A stretch of 64,000 bases of DNA from Plumapathes pennacea (taxonomy: Eukaryota > Cnidaria > Anthozoa > Antipatharia > Myriopathidae): the NCBI GenBank assembly GCA_964036295.1, contig OZ038472.1:14180885-14244884 (forward strand), given 5' to 3'. Every line of letters starts with the position of its first letter. Position 1 is the stretch's first letter. The notes below the pieces were generated by a model. The model saw only the letters and a list, made by a program, of their open reading frames with translations, had not been told where the DNA came from and did no database searches. Both the position numbers and the translations under genes were made by a program. Of this stretch, positions 10,300-21,873 are shown one piece after another.

Positions 10300-13200
10300 A
10301 TGGCGTGTGGTTTCCCAATGCCTCGATGTTATGTACGGTGGCCTTCGACAGAGCATCTTTTAATCATGATTACAGTGAGTATTCTGTCAAATATTTGCTG
10401 ACTCACATGTTTTATCAGCCTCTCGGTTGTACAATGTATCTAGCAAATTTTACCCTGCTTGCTTGGCTTCCCTTGGTTTATAATAAACCATTGGTTTATA
10501 ATAAACCATTTAGTATCGCCGCAATTAAGTTTTTTGCTGTCTAAAAATATTTGAGTCAGAGATGTCATTTCCAAAATTATATCGTAGCCATTCGACGATC
10601 CTAATTTTACAGTCTGCGTGCGATTTACTCGCGCCTCGGTTAATGGAGCATTTAATAGAGCAGTGTCGATTACCTGCCATTAATATTGTCGTGGCACTGA
10701 ATAAAATTATAGGTTTGCCGTAGTGTTATTTGGCCTACTACCCACGCAAATACTACATTTTACAGCACGCATGTAAATTTCTCCAAATTGAAGACATGTG
10801 ATCAAAACTTGATCTATTGCTTGCAGTATCACTCGGTTTTACTGTATAGTTTCAGCATAGATATCGAATATCGTGCCTATTCGATACCTGTGTGCATAAA
10901 AGCTAATTAACAGTTTATAAAAAAAAAATTGAAAATATCTTGTTGGTTTCAATGAAAAATATCAAAATTGTACTTAACTGCCAGCTGCGGTGAAAATACA
11001 GTACAAATTGTTGGCATTTATTGCAGCTTTTTGCCCAACTTACATATGAAATTATGATCATTTGAAATTTTTTCCTTTTGTTTTTTCATTAATATTGGCC
11101 AACATCCATTTTGAAATCAATAAGTTTTAAATTAAACATGATACATGCAATTTATGTACGTATGTGTGATCCTCTTGCCTAAAGGAATGGTCCAAGATGT
11201 GCCAGCTGACTGGTGTTATGCTTGACCTCTCATGGTAACTACAAAGATTCATGCAGGTTGAATGTTTGTAATTATAATGCCCTATTATATTTTAATTCTT
11301 TCAGGTTCTGTTAACCTTTGCCACTTGTTCCTGTGGGGCACCAGCTGCAAACAATCGCAGTTGTTCACATAAAGAGTATGCTATTTTTGGCAATGGCAAG
11401 TTTATCACTTGCAGAGAGTGCCCTCCATGTACGATAGGAACTGGCCTGATAAAACCATGTGGTACAGACATAGATATTAAAGATGATATAGACTGCAAGC
11501 CTTGCCCAAATGGTACATACAATGATTATGATATGCCCAAGGTAGTGATGTGCAAGGCTTGCAATATACAGGAAAACAAAGAGGTCATAAAAACATGCAC
11601 GTCAGAACGAAACACTGAATACGGTGCCTGTATCAAGGGTTTCTATTTTCGTGAAGGGGAAGATAAGTGTGTCGAGTGTTCCTGCTGCGTCGATGGTAGC
11701 CACACAGATGACTTTGTCAAGAAGTGCAGTGATGATGGTTTGCCAGGGAACATGCAATGCAAGCAATCTGGCCAGTTGTGTCCTCTCATCTCCACCACCC
11801 CGGCCACCACCTTAGCCACCATTCCAGCTGTCACCTTGGTCCCACCAACACAGATCTCACTATCAGAAGCAGCTCCAAACAAGAATTCTGAGTCCAAAAT
11901 GGAAAACAACAAGCAGGCTGGTTTTCCTAGACCATACTGGGCAATTGTCTTCATTCCCATTATGATAGTTCCGGTTGTCCTACTAATAAGGGTGTTGGTG
12001 AAGCATCGGAGGACAAGCAGCTCTGCTGATGGTACCATGATTGAAATGCAGAATAGAGGAAGAAAGAAAGGAAGAAAGAGTAATGTTTTGTTCATGTTCA
12101 TATTTATACATAATATATTGTTGTAGTTTGATGTTTTTGATTGTCCACAGCTCTTGCTGATTTTTATTGCAACTTAGAAGACAAAAAAAGGCTAAAACTC
12201 AATCTATTTCTCAGATTCAGTAAATGGAAGATAAAACAGTCTTTTCTTTTTTGTGCTGAACAGAAAGGACAGCAAATCTCCAACAACAAGATCTGTTGAT
12301 GAATGAAACCAGTTCCTTAGGGTGGACAAGTGTAGAGGACATTTCTGAGCAAGGTACTGTACACTGTCTAGTACATTTCAGAAATCAACACTTTAATTAT
12401 ATACAGCATATACTGCACATCAGTAGGTATAAGTATCATTAACTTATTTTTGTTTATATATTACATATATTGATCACTTAGACTTCAATAAGCACAGCTT
12501 CAAACTGTGGGGCCATTAAGAAAACCAACTAGGTAATTTCCACTTGAAGTATTTCACTGCACCATGGTATACAAAGTGGAGTCTTGTGGAAACAGGTACC
12601 TTTTCAATTTCAAAACTGATTTTACTGCATGTGGAGGTTTCAAAAAGTGAGACAAAATCTGCCAATTAGAAAGAGATAGCTAAAAGCTCACAGCAGCATC
12701 ACTGCTTTGTTTTCTTCCATTGCACAGAAAGGACTGCAGATCCCAAAGAAGTGTCTGCACTGATCAGTAGTGGTGACCCCAGTTCCTCAGAGCAGACAAG
12801 TGTAGAGGATTTGACTGAACAAGGTATGAATTGTACTAACTCATCAGATCAAAGTTGCAGGTCAGTGAAAAGAATATTTGATTATGAGTCAGCAGTGCTT
12901 GATACAGTATCATTGTCAACTGAATGATTGGCAGGTCATCTGCAAGTGCTGCCAGAGGCTTGACTCAATGTCTGTAATATTTTTAGGACAATCTGGCAGT
13001 GGAGAAGTTCTGACACCTGCAGATCACCCTGATACTCCTGCAGATCATAACAGTAAAGGAATCCAGTGGCCACAAATTCCTGGTAAGAAAGAGTAGCAAC
13101 TTCAACTTTATTAAATTTGTTGTGAGCTGTTAAATCAGAGTATTGCATACGAAAAGATCACAAATGTCAATAGGAACAAGAGACAGCCACTACGTAAACA

Positions 13201-13623
13201 AGGGTGATCATAAAGAACAAAAATATAATAATAATATATATATAATACTTATATGCTTCGTAGCTAAAACCAGACATTCATTCATGTTCACCAGATTGTA
13301 AGTTGTCAGCAATGACATTTACTCTCAAAGTCTACTTGTCCTTGCAACTGGATATCCAGAAAGCTTATGTTGCAAATTGGCGTGATGTTGCAAAAGAATT
13401 TAAACTCAACAAGGACCAATTAGAAGTACTAGAAATTGACTGCCAAACACCAAAGGTCAGTCCTACAGAGTCCCTGTTCACAATACTTGAGAGCCGAGGA
13501 AGTGATGAACCATCTGTGAAGGACCTGATGAAGGTATTGATAAAGCTTCAGCGCAGTGACATCATTGAGAACTGGGACTGGGAAGCCAACAAGAGGCGAA
13601 GAGACAAAGAAGACATAACATAA
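10300..13623 (+). CDS. TNF receptor family protein with C-terminal death domain
   Basis: Exons: 10300-10374, 11305-12079, 12264-12353, 12728-12823, 12987-13082 and 13295-13623, giving 486 residues. Intron 1 is phase 0 and splits the signal peptide (HLLIMIT joined to VLLTFATCSC); the other introns are phase 1. Residues about 33-184 hold cysteine-rich TNFR modules (CRECPPC, CKPCPNG, CKACN, CVECSCC). A Thr/Pro-rich stalk follows, then a membrane segment at about 236-258 (WAIVFIPIMIVPVVLLIRV). The tail has three small linker exons; two are tandem duplicates ending TSVEDISEQG and TSVEDLTEQG, and the third ends WPQIPG. The last exon encodes a death domain (NWRDVAKEF, SPTESLFTILE, SVKDLMKVLI). Known death-domain receptors recruit adaptors to trigger apoptosis or NF-kB signalling; that role is inferred here. 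Its closest relative in the window is the receptor at 21874. Confidence 0.88.
10375..11304 (+). other. First intron of the receptor at 10300
   Basis: AT-rich intron with donor ACA|GTGAGT and acceptor TTCTTTCAG|GTT. It holds a small tandem palindrome (GGTTTATAATAAACCA, twice) near 10483. No other feature seen. Confidence 0.55.
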
Positions 13624-14484
13624 TAAAAAGATGTGTTTTGTTTGTTTGTTTTTTCTGTTAACCAACATTTTGGGTAAGTGCATGTAATATTCTGCTGTAG
13701 GATGAAATTCAAAAAAGATGTTAGGAGTGAGATTTATGCTCAATACGGCATATTACAGGCTGTGATGTGTGATAGCCTTCATTTAGATGTGCTTTTGTTT
13801 TGTTTGTTTGTTTGTTTTTGTTTTATTTAATTCTTTTTTCACATTTTAAGCTTTGCTGAGAATATATTACATCATTATAAAACCTGATCTGACTTTTAGA
13901 ACTCCTTTACTGGAAACAGTATATTCTCTTCAAGTTAGCTACCACGAAGCTTTGTGTGCACTGTAAATTTCCATTCCGATGTCTGTGAATCTCACCCCCA
14001 ATATATTTTTAGGATCTCATTTTATAATGTTAAAACTTCTGAAAATGCTGGTTTCTAATGGAGTCTTCTAGATGGTAGATTTTTATGGTCATACACTCCA
14101 GTTTGCTACATGGCCCTAAATGTATCTTGATTCACACCTTAGAAGGAAATTGGTAAAAAGTATGGCATATGTCTGTATGTTGTTTTTGTAGTTCAGTAAA
14201 GTCATTTTTTGCATAATTTATAGCCTGCTGGGTCAGGGTTTTATCAGGGGTGCATAACATTATGGTGCCACAATTTTCAACATTATACTGTAGCATGAAA
14301 TGTTTTTTTTTTTACATATCTTGATGGTTGAACATCTATTAATTTTGATTAGAATTGTTCACATAGATGAACAGACAAAAAGTAAGAAAACTAAAATAAT
14401 TACATGTAGCTGGTGAATTCAGATTCTTTGGTGATTTGAATTTAGCTTTTAATACAGTTTTATTAGTATTATCAATAGGAAGTA
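13624..14484 (+). other. 3' flank of the receptor at 10300
   Basis: No gene seen. The first few hundred bases resemble the 3' flank of the receptor at 21874 (for example AACATTTTGG, then AGTGCATGT, GATAGCCTTCATTTAGATGTG), so the duplication that made the two receptors extends past the stop codon. Confidence 0.55.
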
Positions 14485-14850
14485 TGAGTTTTTATTACAC
14501 GACTTCACATTTTCGAGTGCAAATACGGACCAAAACGAGTGCAAAGATGGGAGCGTATTGCACTCGTCAGGAACCAGATCAACTGGTTTATTAGCTTACG
14601 TGATCATTTTTCGTAAGCAAAGTTTACAAACTCGTCACTTTTTTGTTCCATTTTGCGCGTGGCGAGAACATTTGCCCTGCTTCGTTTGTCGTATAATAAA
14701 CAATTTATTACACAAAAAGTCGTGCAATACGGCTGTATTTTTACTCGTCAATTTTATTTTTTCTCGCCTGAAGCAGGCTCGAAAAAATAAAACCGACTCG
14801 TAAATATACTCCGCCGTATTGCACTCCTTCCCGTGTAATAACCTCTTTTT
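14485..14850. mobile_element. Probable inverted-repeat element
   Basis: It starts TTTTTATTACACGAC with TTTCGAGTGCAAATACGG, and ends CCGTATTGCACTCCTTC with CGTGTAATAAC, so the ends are roughly inverted. The frame at 14558-14803 belongs to this repeat. Confidence 0.5.
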
Positions 14851-14994
14851 AAACCAATCTAAAAGTGTAGCAAATGCAACAATAACACGATCAAAATCTA
14901 TCGATGTAATTTTAGGTATAAACTATAGCCTTAGAAATTAGTTTGGCAAACCTAGATTTTGGCACTGTAAAACACACAAAATGCAAGGAGGAAA

Positions 14995-15200
14995 AAGCAG
15001 GAAAAAAAAAACAAAAACAAAAACAAAAACAAAAACAAAAATGAAACAAAAAAAAAACTTAAGCTCTGACTCCCCAAACCAGGAGAAAGAAAATGAAGAA
15101 CAAAGTAACAAAAACAAAAACAAAAACAAAAACGACAGCGAGTTCATAGTGTCTTCCAGCCTTCGCAGGCGTTTTTTTTTTTTTTTTTTTTTTTTTTTTT
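14995..15200. repeat. AAAAAC microsatellite and poly-T tract
   Basis: Runs of AAAAAC at about 15003-15040 and 15108-15135, then about 25 Ts at 15172-15200. Lys/Asn-rich frames here are repeat artefacts. Confidence 0.85.
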
Positions 15201-15660
15201 GTCATGGTAATCCTCTAACTTGAAGATATTTATAACGCCTGGTTATATACTTCGTTTCATAAAAGTTCTTTAGACACAAATTTTAGTTTAAAGAGAGAGA
15301 AAGAGCGCAAAATCGAATTAGGTATTACTATCATTAGCCTAAAAGTTCTTTTTGGTGATTTGGATAACAATTTTTTCGTAACCAGGTTGTTAAATTTTAT
15401 CTTTGTTTGGAGGAATACTACCATGTTTTAGAATTCAATCACAATTTAGGTATAGTTATTAGTGATTTCATGAACATTTTAAAATACTAAATGATGCAAA
15501 TAGGGAAATGAAAGTTTGACTAGAACTTGGAAACGATAGAGCATCGAAATATCATCGGCGTATTTTTGGGACTTAGATTCGCCGGCCGTCATTATTTTCG
15601 GGTGACTGTGCTTAGCGTGATCACGAACTTTTGTAAATAGAATTAAATGAGTATGATGAA
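15201..15660. repeat. Copy 1 of a triplicated receptor 3'-flank segment
   Basis: It is similar to about 28107-28590 and 36235-36655. Shared stretches include GTCATGGTAAT, AAGATATTTATAA, TTTCATAAAAGTTCT and a GA-rich run. It lies downstream of the receptor at 10300, as copy 2 lies downstream of the receptor at 21874. Confidence 0.7.
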
Positions 15661-15662
15661 GA

Positions 15663-15975
15663 CTGGGGGGGGGGGGGGGGGACTCCCTCATAAAAATGAC
15701 GGGATACTAGAGTGGGCGTGGCTCGAGGTTGCTTTGAACCCTAAAAGGTAACAATAATAACATGCCAAGAATTTAAAGTTTCAATGCTTTTAGGAGAATA
15801 TCATCAAACACTTTATCCTTGCTGTTTTCAAACAAAAAAGTTCATTCGACTGACAACCGACTCCTAAATGGTACTGCGTCACATAAAAATGTCGTGGTAC
15901 CAAACCGTAATTTAGACCCCTGAGCGGTACGACGAGCATCCCTGTCCTTTCTTATATGGGAGTCCCCCCCTCGAT
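15663..15975. mobile_element. Element with GGGGACTCCC ends
   Basis: It begins with a G run, then ACTCCCTCATAAAAATGACG, and ends TTATATGGGAGTCCCCCCC, an imperfect inverse. Pieces of the same family lie near 43722 and 63000-63290 (GACGAGCATCCC, GTGGCTCGAG). No coding capacity. Confidence 0.6.
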
Positions 15976-16471
15976 GAAGACGAGTTTTCTCAAAAACCGA
16001 CAGATCTAAAGCTGTGGGTCCAAGAAAATTAAACCAACACTGAAACAGTTGATTTTGTGATGAAAAGTAGTCTTCAAACTAATAAAACTAATTGAATCAA
16101 TTTCCTTATTCTACTATTTTGTATGATTTTCATGGAGAACTTCAAATGCTACATGCACTGATACGCCGAGACAGCTCCGACTTTTCGATATCGGCCTTAC
16201 AGTACGGAACTGACTGTTGCCTTGGTTAATGATGATGTGTCCGTAAGTTTGTCACAAAACGTACGTAGAAGAAAGCGTCTTTTTCGTTCTGATTGAAGTG
16301 AAGATGTGGAAACGATCCACAGTGCTGTCAAATAGAGGCGTTGAAGCTGGCTCGTTTCTAGTGGTGTCCAACAGATTGAAGACACAATAATGAGCATGGC
16401 CATAATCTTTTGGGACGCCCTTGCTTACGTCAATACACTGACATACGCAAAGCTCAAATTTGCAAGCTCTG
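15976..16471. other. No gene seen
   Basis: This lies 3' (on the minus strand) of the receptor exon relic. I could not find a match to the membrane exon of the minus-strand receptor. The minus-strand frame at 16197-16403 has no recognisable content. Confidence 0.4.
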
Positions 16472-16759
16472 TCCTTTTACACTTTCCGCAGATAGCATTC
16501 TTCGTTGGTGTGCAAGTCTGTAGCGTTTCTTCTGCAGGGTGTGCACGACAAACTATCATCCACGTCTGAATAACTAGCCCCCGCTGGACATTTCACACAT
16601 TCAATTTTAAGTCCAGGCTTAACGTATGACCCGCACTGCGGGCTCAAACCCTGTCCCTCAGGAAACTTCAGGCAATCTACGCACTGAGCTCGTCCCCTCA
16701 GGGCTTTGAATTGTTATTTGATTCACATGGCAGGGGGGTCGGGCGATTGCTACCTGTAC
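16472..16759 (-). pseudogene. Broken copy of the cysteine-rich exon of the minus-strand TNF receptor
   Basis: It is closely similar to 6771-7072 over nearly the whole exon and in the same orientation. It has lost 17 bases around the CSICG segment and gained a few bases near the NCVDC codons, so the frame is broken. The splice donor (GTGAGC in the intact copy) is gone. The acceptor-side CTGCAG is kept. It is a duplicated and decayed exon lying about 9.7 kb from its source. Confidence 0.88.
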
Positions 16760-18667
16760 CTGCAGAAATTAAGAAATATCAGAAATTAGTTGGGGAAGTC
16801 CCCCCATTCACCTTGGTGCTATGTAATCCACTTTCACAGTAATGCGCAGCAGCTAACTACTTTTTCTTCCGGTATAATAATATTAATAATAACAATATGC
16901 TAATATGTAATATATGATAGTGTAGGATAATAATTGGAGTGTCATACAAAGTCAGTTTAAAAATAGGCACCTGAGAGGTGCATGTGTGTCTACTGCATTT
17001 CCTTTTTTATTTATTTATTTATTTATTTATTTTTTTGCGTGAAGGAATGGCATTTGCAATTAGATAATTGCAATTAGATAGTTTCTGATTCAACAAATGC
17101 TCGCGTACTCATATCTGATGACTTCAATTCGAACTGAATCGCCGGCACAAGCAAACTTAGAAATCCTCTTGACCGTTGCCTTTCAACCAAGTCGAGGACG
17201 CGACTATTGAAGCTGCAAGCGAGGCGAAAAAAGCGCTGATACGACATGTCAGGTTCGTTGCTACGGGTTTTGCAAGCGTTCTTTGTGATTGGTTAAATGT
17301 TCAGTTTCCAACGTCTTTTATTCGGGCTACGAACAGGCCCGACGCGCCGTTATCGATCAGTCCAATTTTGTATCGACTAGTTAACACGTACTGACATGTG
17401 TCTGCTGCGCATACGCAGTAGACACAAAAACCTAATAGATTCTATAAGTCCGGGACCTCTAAGTGAACACTGTTATATAATTTGCTGTTAGAATGTGTTA
17501 TTGACAGCTTTCATTTAAGTGCATGTTTAAAATTTGGAAATGTTTCTGGTCAAGTCAAAATGAAACAGATGAGGGACCCTGGGTACCATTCTTTTTCGTC
17601 GACGGAAATAACTCGCTCGAACTTTCGGTGTCGAGTCGGTGGCACGCGCAGACGTTCTGGCGGGCCACCTGAAAAATAGAACTTGGCGAGCAGAGTGTGC
17701 AACTTATTCTATCGTTATAATGCAGTTATACAGACACAAAACCGAGCTTAGCAGAGAATTTTTTTTTAACAGACATTCCTTTGTTACCTTGCCCTGTTCA
17801 AGGATTGTTTGAACTGACATTTTTGGGTGAAGGGAACTTCCCGCTTTATTCTGCCACTTGTGTGAATATGGCAGCTCGTTTTCGCTACAACTCGCGCTTC
17901 CCAACACATTTTATGCCAAATAATTTGTGAAATGCAAGCTCACTCGAATGATAAAACAATTATTAAACTCAATTATCGCAAAATATTGTGATTTGCCAGT
18001 GTCTCGCCGATGAATTATTTGCCTCTGCCTCCGGCATCGGCAAATAATTGATGGTCGCCACTGGCAAATGACGATATTTTTCTCAACCTCGTCCAATAAT
18101 TGCTTATTATTTAAATATATTAATGACTGAGTAATCCGGGGGAAACCCCAATCTGTGTCACATTGCATTCCGTAATACTGAAACACGATACTAGCTGTTA
18201 CCTTGCCATGTTCAGGGATTGTGCTACAGTAATGATCGTTTTTGGACAGTCATTTATGATGTTGATAGTATCCAGAAGAATGAAAATCACAGAAGATGAG
18301 CCGCTTTCGCGACGTCAATATTTTCGTTTGCGTTCAGTAATCTAAATAAACTATACTTCAAAGAATATTGGTGAAGTTGACCGTATTCTTGGTCGACTTA
18401 GAATTCATCGGAATGCATAGCTTCGACGAATTTTGGACACATTTTGTCGTCGTCACTCATGCAAACTTGTACTCTATATATAAAATGATGGGGTTTCCTG
18501 CCCACGCAAAACGTCATCGAGGTAATTTAAAAGAACACATCCAGAGAGTTCTACAACTCGGCTGCCGTTTTTTCTTACTCCTTACGGGTACCACTGTTCA
18601 GTATACGAGCTTTGCCAGCTTTCGCATGAGTTTTCGGGTTAGCAGGGCTGCACGAATATGTTCTGTA
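16760..18667. other. No gene seen; small hairpin near 18000
   Basis: AT-rich DNA with a TTTA run near 17010. A palindrome-like segment at about 17990-18075 pairs TTGCCAGTG and AATTATTTGCC with GGCAAATAATT and CACTGGCAAA, and is probably a tiny MITE. The frames at 17176, 17482 and 18368 have no recognisable content. Confidence 0.4.
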
Positions 18668-18676
18668 GGAGCAAAC

Positions 18677-19259
18677 GGCTTATGGTAATTTGCGAAACGA
18701 AACAAACGAAACGAAACAACGAAACAACGAAACAACGAAACAAAAAGTGGTAATTTGCGAAACAACGAAACAACGAAACAAAAATTGGTAATTTGCGAAA
18801 CAACGAAACAAGATATGCTAATTTGCCAGACAGGCGGCAGGGGGGATGGAAGCTTCCGACAAACGTAAAGAACTCTCGATTGTCCCGTGGGACAGCGGCA
18901 GTTTCGTAATGTTTCGTAATGCCTTTCTTATCGTCTCATCACCTGGATTCTGTTGACATTTGTTCATATCTCGCCGCGCTTTTCGCTTGGCCGAGGAGGC
19001 TGTTCAGAGAAGTGAAGAAGAACCAGGCCTGCTACCTCTCTATAATTCTGCCATGACTTCAAACAAATCTTTGTTAAATTCCCGCCGTGCTCTTATTGCT
19101 CACTGAATGTAATTCGACCGGAAACATCTTGGGCACCATTCAAAACTGACTCGTTGTTTGTAACCGCCGCTATCAACACCTTCGTAAAAACCTTGGGATG
19201 TGGCCTGTCACCGCTTTCTATAATCGGCGATCAATCAAGGTGCCGGTGCGTGTGTGTGT

Positions 19260-19290
<31 letters not shown>

Positions 19291-20891
19291 GGGGGGGGAG
19301 GGGGAGGGGTGGGGATTGGACCTCTCCTAACGCTCACGTTAGTGCAGCGCTCATTTTAGTGCCTGGCTTTAGTTTGGAATATCTTCAGCATCGTTGTGTC
19401 GAAATATAATCTCGTTTAGCCGTTTATTTGCCGAAATATAATCTCGTTTAGCCGTTTATTTGCCGTAATATAATCTCGTTTGTTTCGCCAATCTAGGCAG
19501 ATTATGGTGATTTAAAGACTGCAAAATGTTTCCCGACAGCAACGGGTCTAACACGTAATTTATAAACTTTAATTTAAAAAAATTGCAATGCTGGTTCTGG
19601 TGTCTAGAGGACAGTTGTCAAAAATCCCGGCAAAATACGTGTAGTGAGCGTCAACTCTGAGTCTGTTGATACAGCAAACGAAACAAAAAAGAACTGGTAA
19701 ATGTGAAATTTTGAAAAATTACGTTCCGCAATCTCTCATGGCTGTCTTTTTCAGCCTGTTGCTTACACCTGGCTGGAGCTGAATCAGGCCTTTCAAGAAT
19801 GTGTATGCTTGCGAAGAACGCCCTCTTTACGGAGGCAATAGAACTTCCTGGCCTTTGTTTTTCGTGGTAAACTTCATCTCAACTGCACCCTTGTCACTTT
19901 AAGGCTGATGAAACTCTGCTGGATGTCCGGCGAGCAAGTGGCGCGAAGTTGTTTTATACGAAAAGTCGCGTGGGAACCGCATGAGAAAGGCTTGTTCCGA
20001 GACACGAACCGACAGACAAACGTGAGAAAATGTCTGACATTTCCCAAAACTGCTGGCCGGAACAAATCTCAAAAAAGATCGAGATTTTTATTAAGAAAAG
20101 GTGGAGAATATTTACGTTGCAGACCGTATACAACGAAGTAGAAAATAATTGGGATATTTTAACTTTCCCAAGAAAGAATAGCGCTAAGTATTGGGTTTTC
20201 CTTTATATTCAAGTTTCAACAAAAAGTAGAATTGCCGGAAATTGCCACTGACTCTCAAGTTAACAAAAAGGGTCATAATTTGACACATCGCACATTTGAC
20301 AGAACAATTTCTCTTTTGAAATTACCGGAAAAATTGAAATGAGGCCTGTCGCTGGTAAGTATTCATCTCTTGCAACCATAGACTAAATCAAGGCAGATAA
20401 ACACAACAGCCCAAGTTTCATTTCCTTTATTCAAATAGGCCTGAGTTGCGTGTGGTCTCTTGTCTCGACAGTTGTTGTCGCGAAAATTCGAACGAATCCC
20501 ACGGGAATATCAGCGATTAGAGAGCTCACATGCAAATTTGCGAATCTCGCAGTCACCCGAAGCGAAGTCGCGTAGTGTAGGACAACTTTAAGAGCAGGTT
20601 TAACTGCTGGTGTGACGGTAAGAAAGTAATCTGAAGGACATACTTGCTCGCACGTCAATGTAACCATGGCTTTTTACAATAGAGGACTTAGGGGTGAGGG
20701 GTGGGGGTCGGAAGCTTCCATCCCCCCCTGCCGCCTGTCTGGCAAATTAGCATATCTTGTTTCGTTGTTTCGCAAATTACCAATTTTTGTTTCGTTGTTT
20801 CGTTGTTTCGCAAATTACCACTTTTTGTTTCGTTGTTTCGTTGTTTCGTTGTTTCGTTTCGTTTGTTTCGTTTCGCAAATTACCATAAGCC
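18677..20891. mobile_element. 2.2 kb DNA transposon, Mutator-like by structure, probably non-autonomous
   Basis: Terminal inverted repeats of 184 bp (18677-18860) and 185 bp (20707-20891) are almost identical, differing by one base in a G run. Both start GGCTTATGGTAATTTGCG and contain repeated CGAAACAA units. The flanks carry a perfect 9 bp target duplication, GGAGCAAAC, at 18668-18676 and 20892-20900. Long terminal repeats with a 9 bp duplication are typical of Mutator-like elements. The inside holds a GT microsatellite with a G run (19249-19310), about 2.6 copies of a 33 bp repeat (19400-19485), and short overlapping frames at 19908-20251 that I cannot recognise as transposase. The near-identical ends suggest recent insertion. 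Confidence 0.85.
19249..19310. repeat. GT microsatellite followed by a long G run
   Basis: (GT)n runs directly into a tract of more than 20 Gs inside the transposon. Read accuracy is likely to be poor here. Confidence 0.9.
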
Positions 20892-20900
20892 GGAGCAAAC

Positions 20901-21662
20901 ACAAAACTGGGTTTTTCCCAAGGCACTGGGGGACCAATTAGAACAATGGTAAGAAGTTAACATGTTTTTTAAAATGTTGACCGCCTTTTCAACATTACAC
21001 ATATACAGATCGGCTCACTTGTCGTTTTTGTTTCAATGTCTTCATAACAGACTTTTAGTCTGCTCCGAAGTTCTACTTCAGGTAAGTGGCTGTATTTTAT
21101 CATATCAGTACATGCTTTTACGAGCGATCGTGAGCGCGTTTGTTTTCAGTTTAATACCGAGATAATGCGCCGATCAATTTGTACTGTTAACATAAAAAAA
21201 TGTAGCCTAAGGAGCTAAAATTGCTGCTTCAGAATCTAAATAAATTGGGTGGCGAATGGGAGGTTTAAATAGACCGTTCCAGTTTCTCCTTCGTAAATAA
21301 ACACCGAATTTTTAAGCCGAGCTACACCTCCGCTCGGCCTCCAGCGTCGAGCGTTTGTTTACGATCTTTGGAGGGAAAAGAAGTGACTGGAAGACACCGT
21401 GGAAATACGTTTTTCGGCCGTGCGGTCACACTTTGCTTTTGAGTCAGCGTTTATTGCAAAATTGTTGTTAAATGTAATGATCGTAAAACCTCAAGACGTA
21501 GCCAAGAAATTCAATACTAGGACTCGATACTCAACTGTAAGTCAGTTCAACGCATTTTCCATAACATAAGTTGTGCACAAGAAAAACGAGGCTTGCACAC
21601 GATGCGAAATTTTAACTCGAATAACGAGAAGTTAGGTAGCCATGGCGACGAACGCTGACCAA
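20901..21662. other. Upstream flank of the receptor at 21874
   Basis: No exon seen. A short stretch (AAAAATGTAGCCTAAGGAG, near 21193) is repeated near 22118. Confidence 0.4.
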
Positions 21663-21677
21663 CGGAAGTGACGTCAC
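21663..21677 (+). promoter_or_regulatory. ETS-CRE composite site upstream of the receptor at 21874
   Basis: CGGAAGTGACGTCAC is a full match to the known ETS plus CRE composite. It lies 197 bases before the proposed start codon. A weaker version precedes the paralogous receptor at 10300. Confidence 0.5.
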
Positions 21678-21873
21678 GAACGTGTCTAGTCTTGAGGCAT
21701 AGGCCAATTACGTCACACTCCGGATAAAGCCGCCGGCGTAGTTAAAATTTCCGCAGTATTCTTGTTTTTTTAGTTGCAAACAACGCACTGTCCAATTCAA
21801 GTGCGGTTTTCGAGTGGGGCTTAAATCTGGCTGCAATCTCTTAATTTATAGCGGAAAATATTGATCCTGAGCT

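Noticed and set aside
14938-15223. Lys/Asn-rich and Phe-rich frames
   Set aside because: They translate an AAAAAC microsatellite and a poly-T tract.
19908-20251. Open frames inside the Mutator-like element as transposase
   Set aside because: Under 80 residues each, overlapping in different frames, with no recognisable transposase motif.
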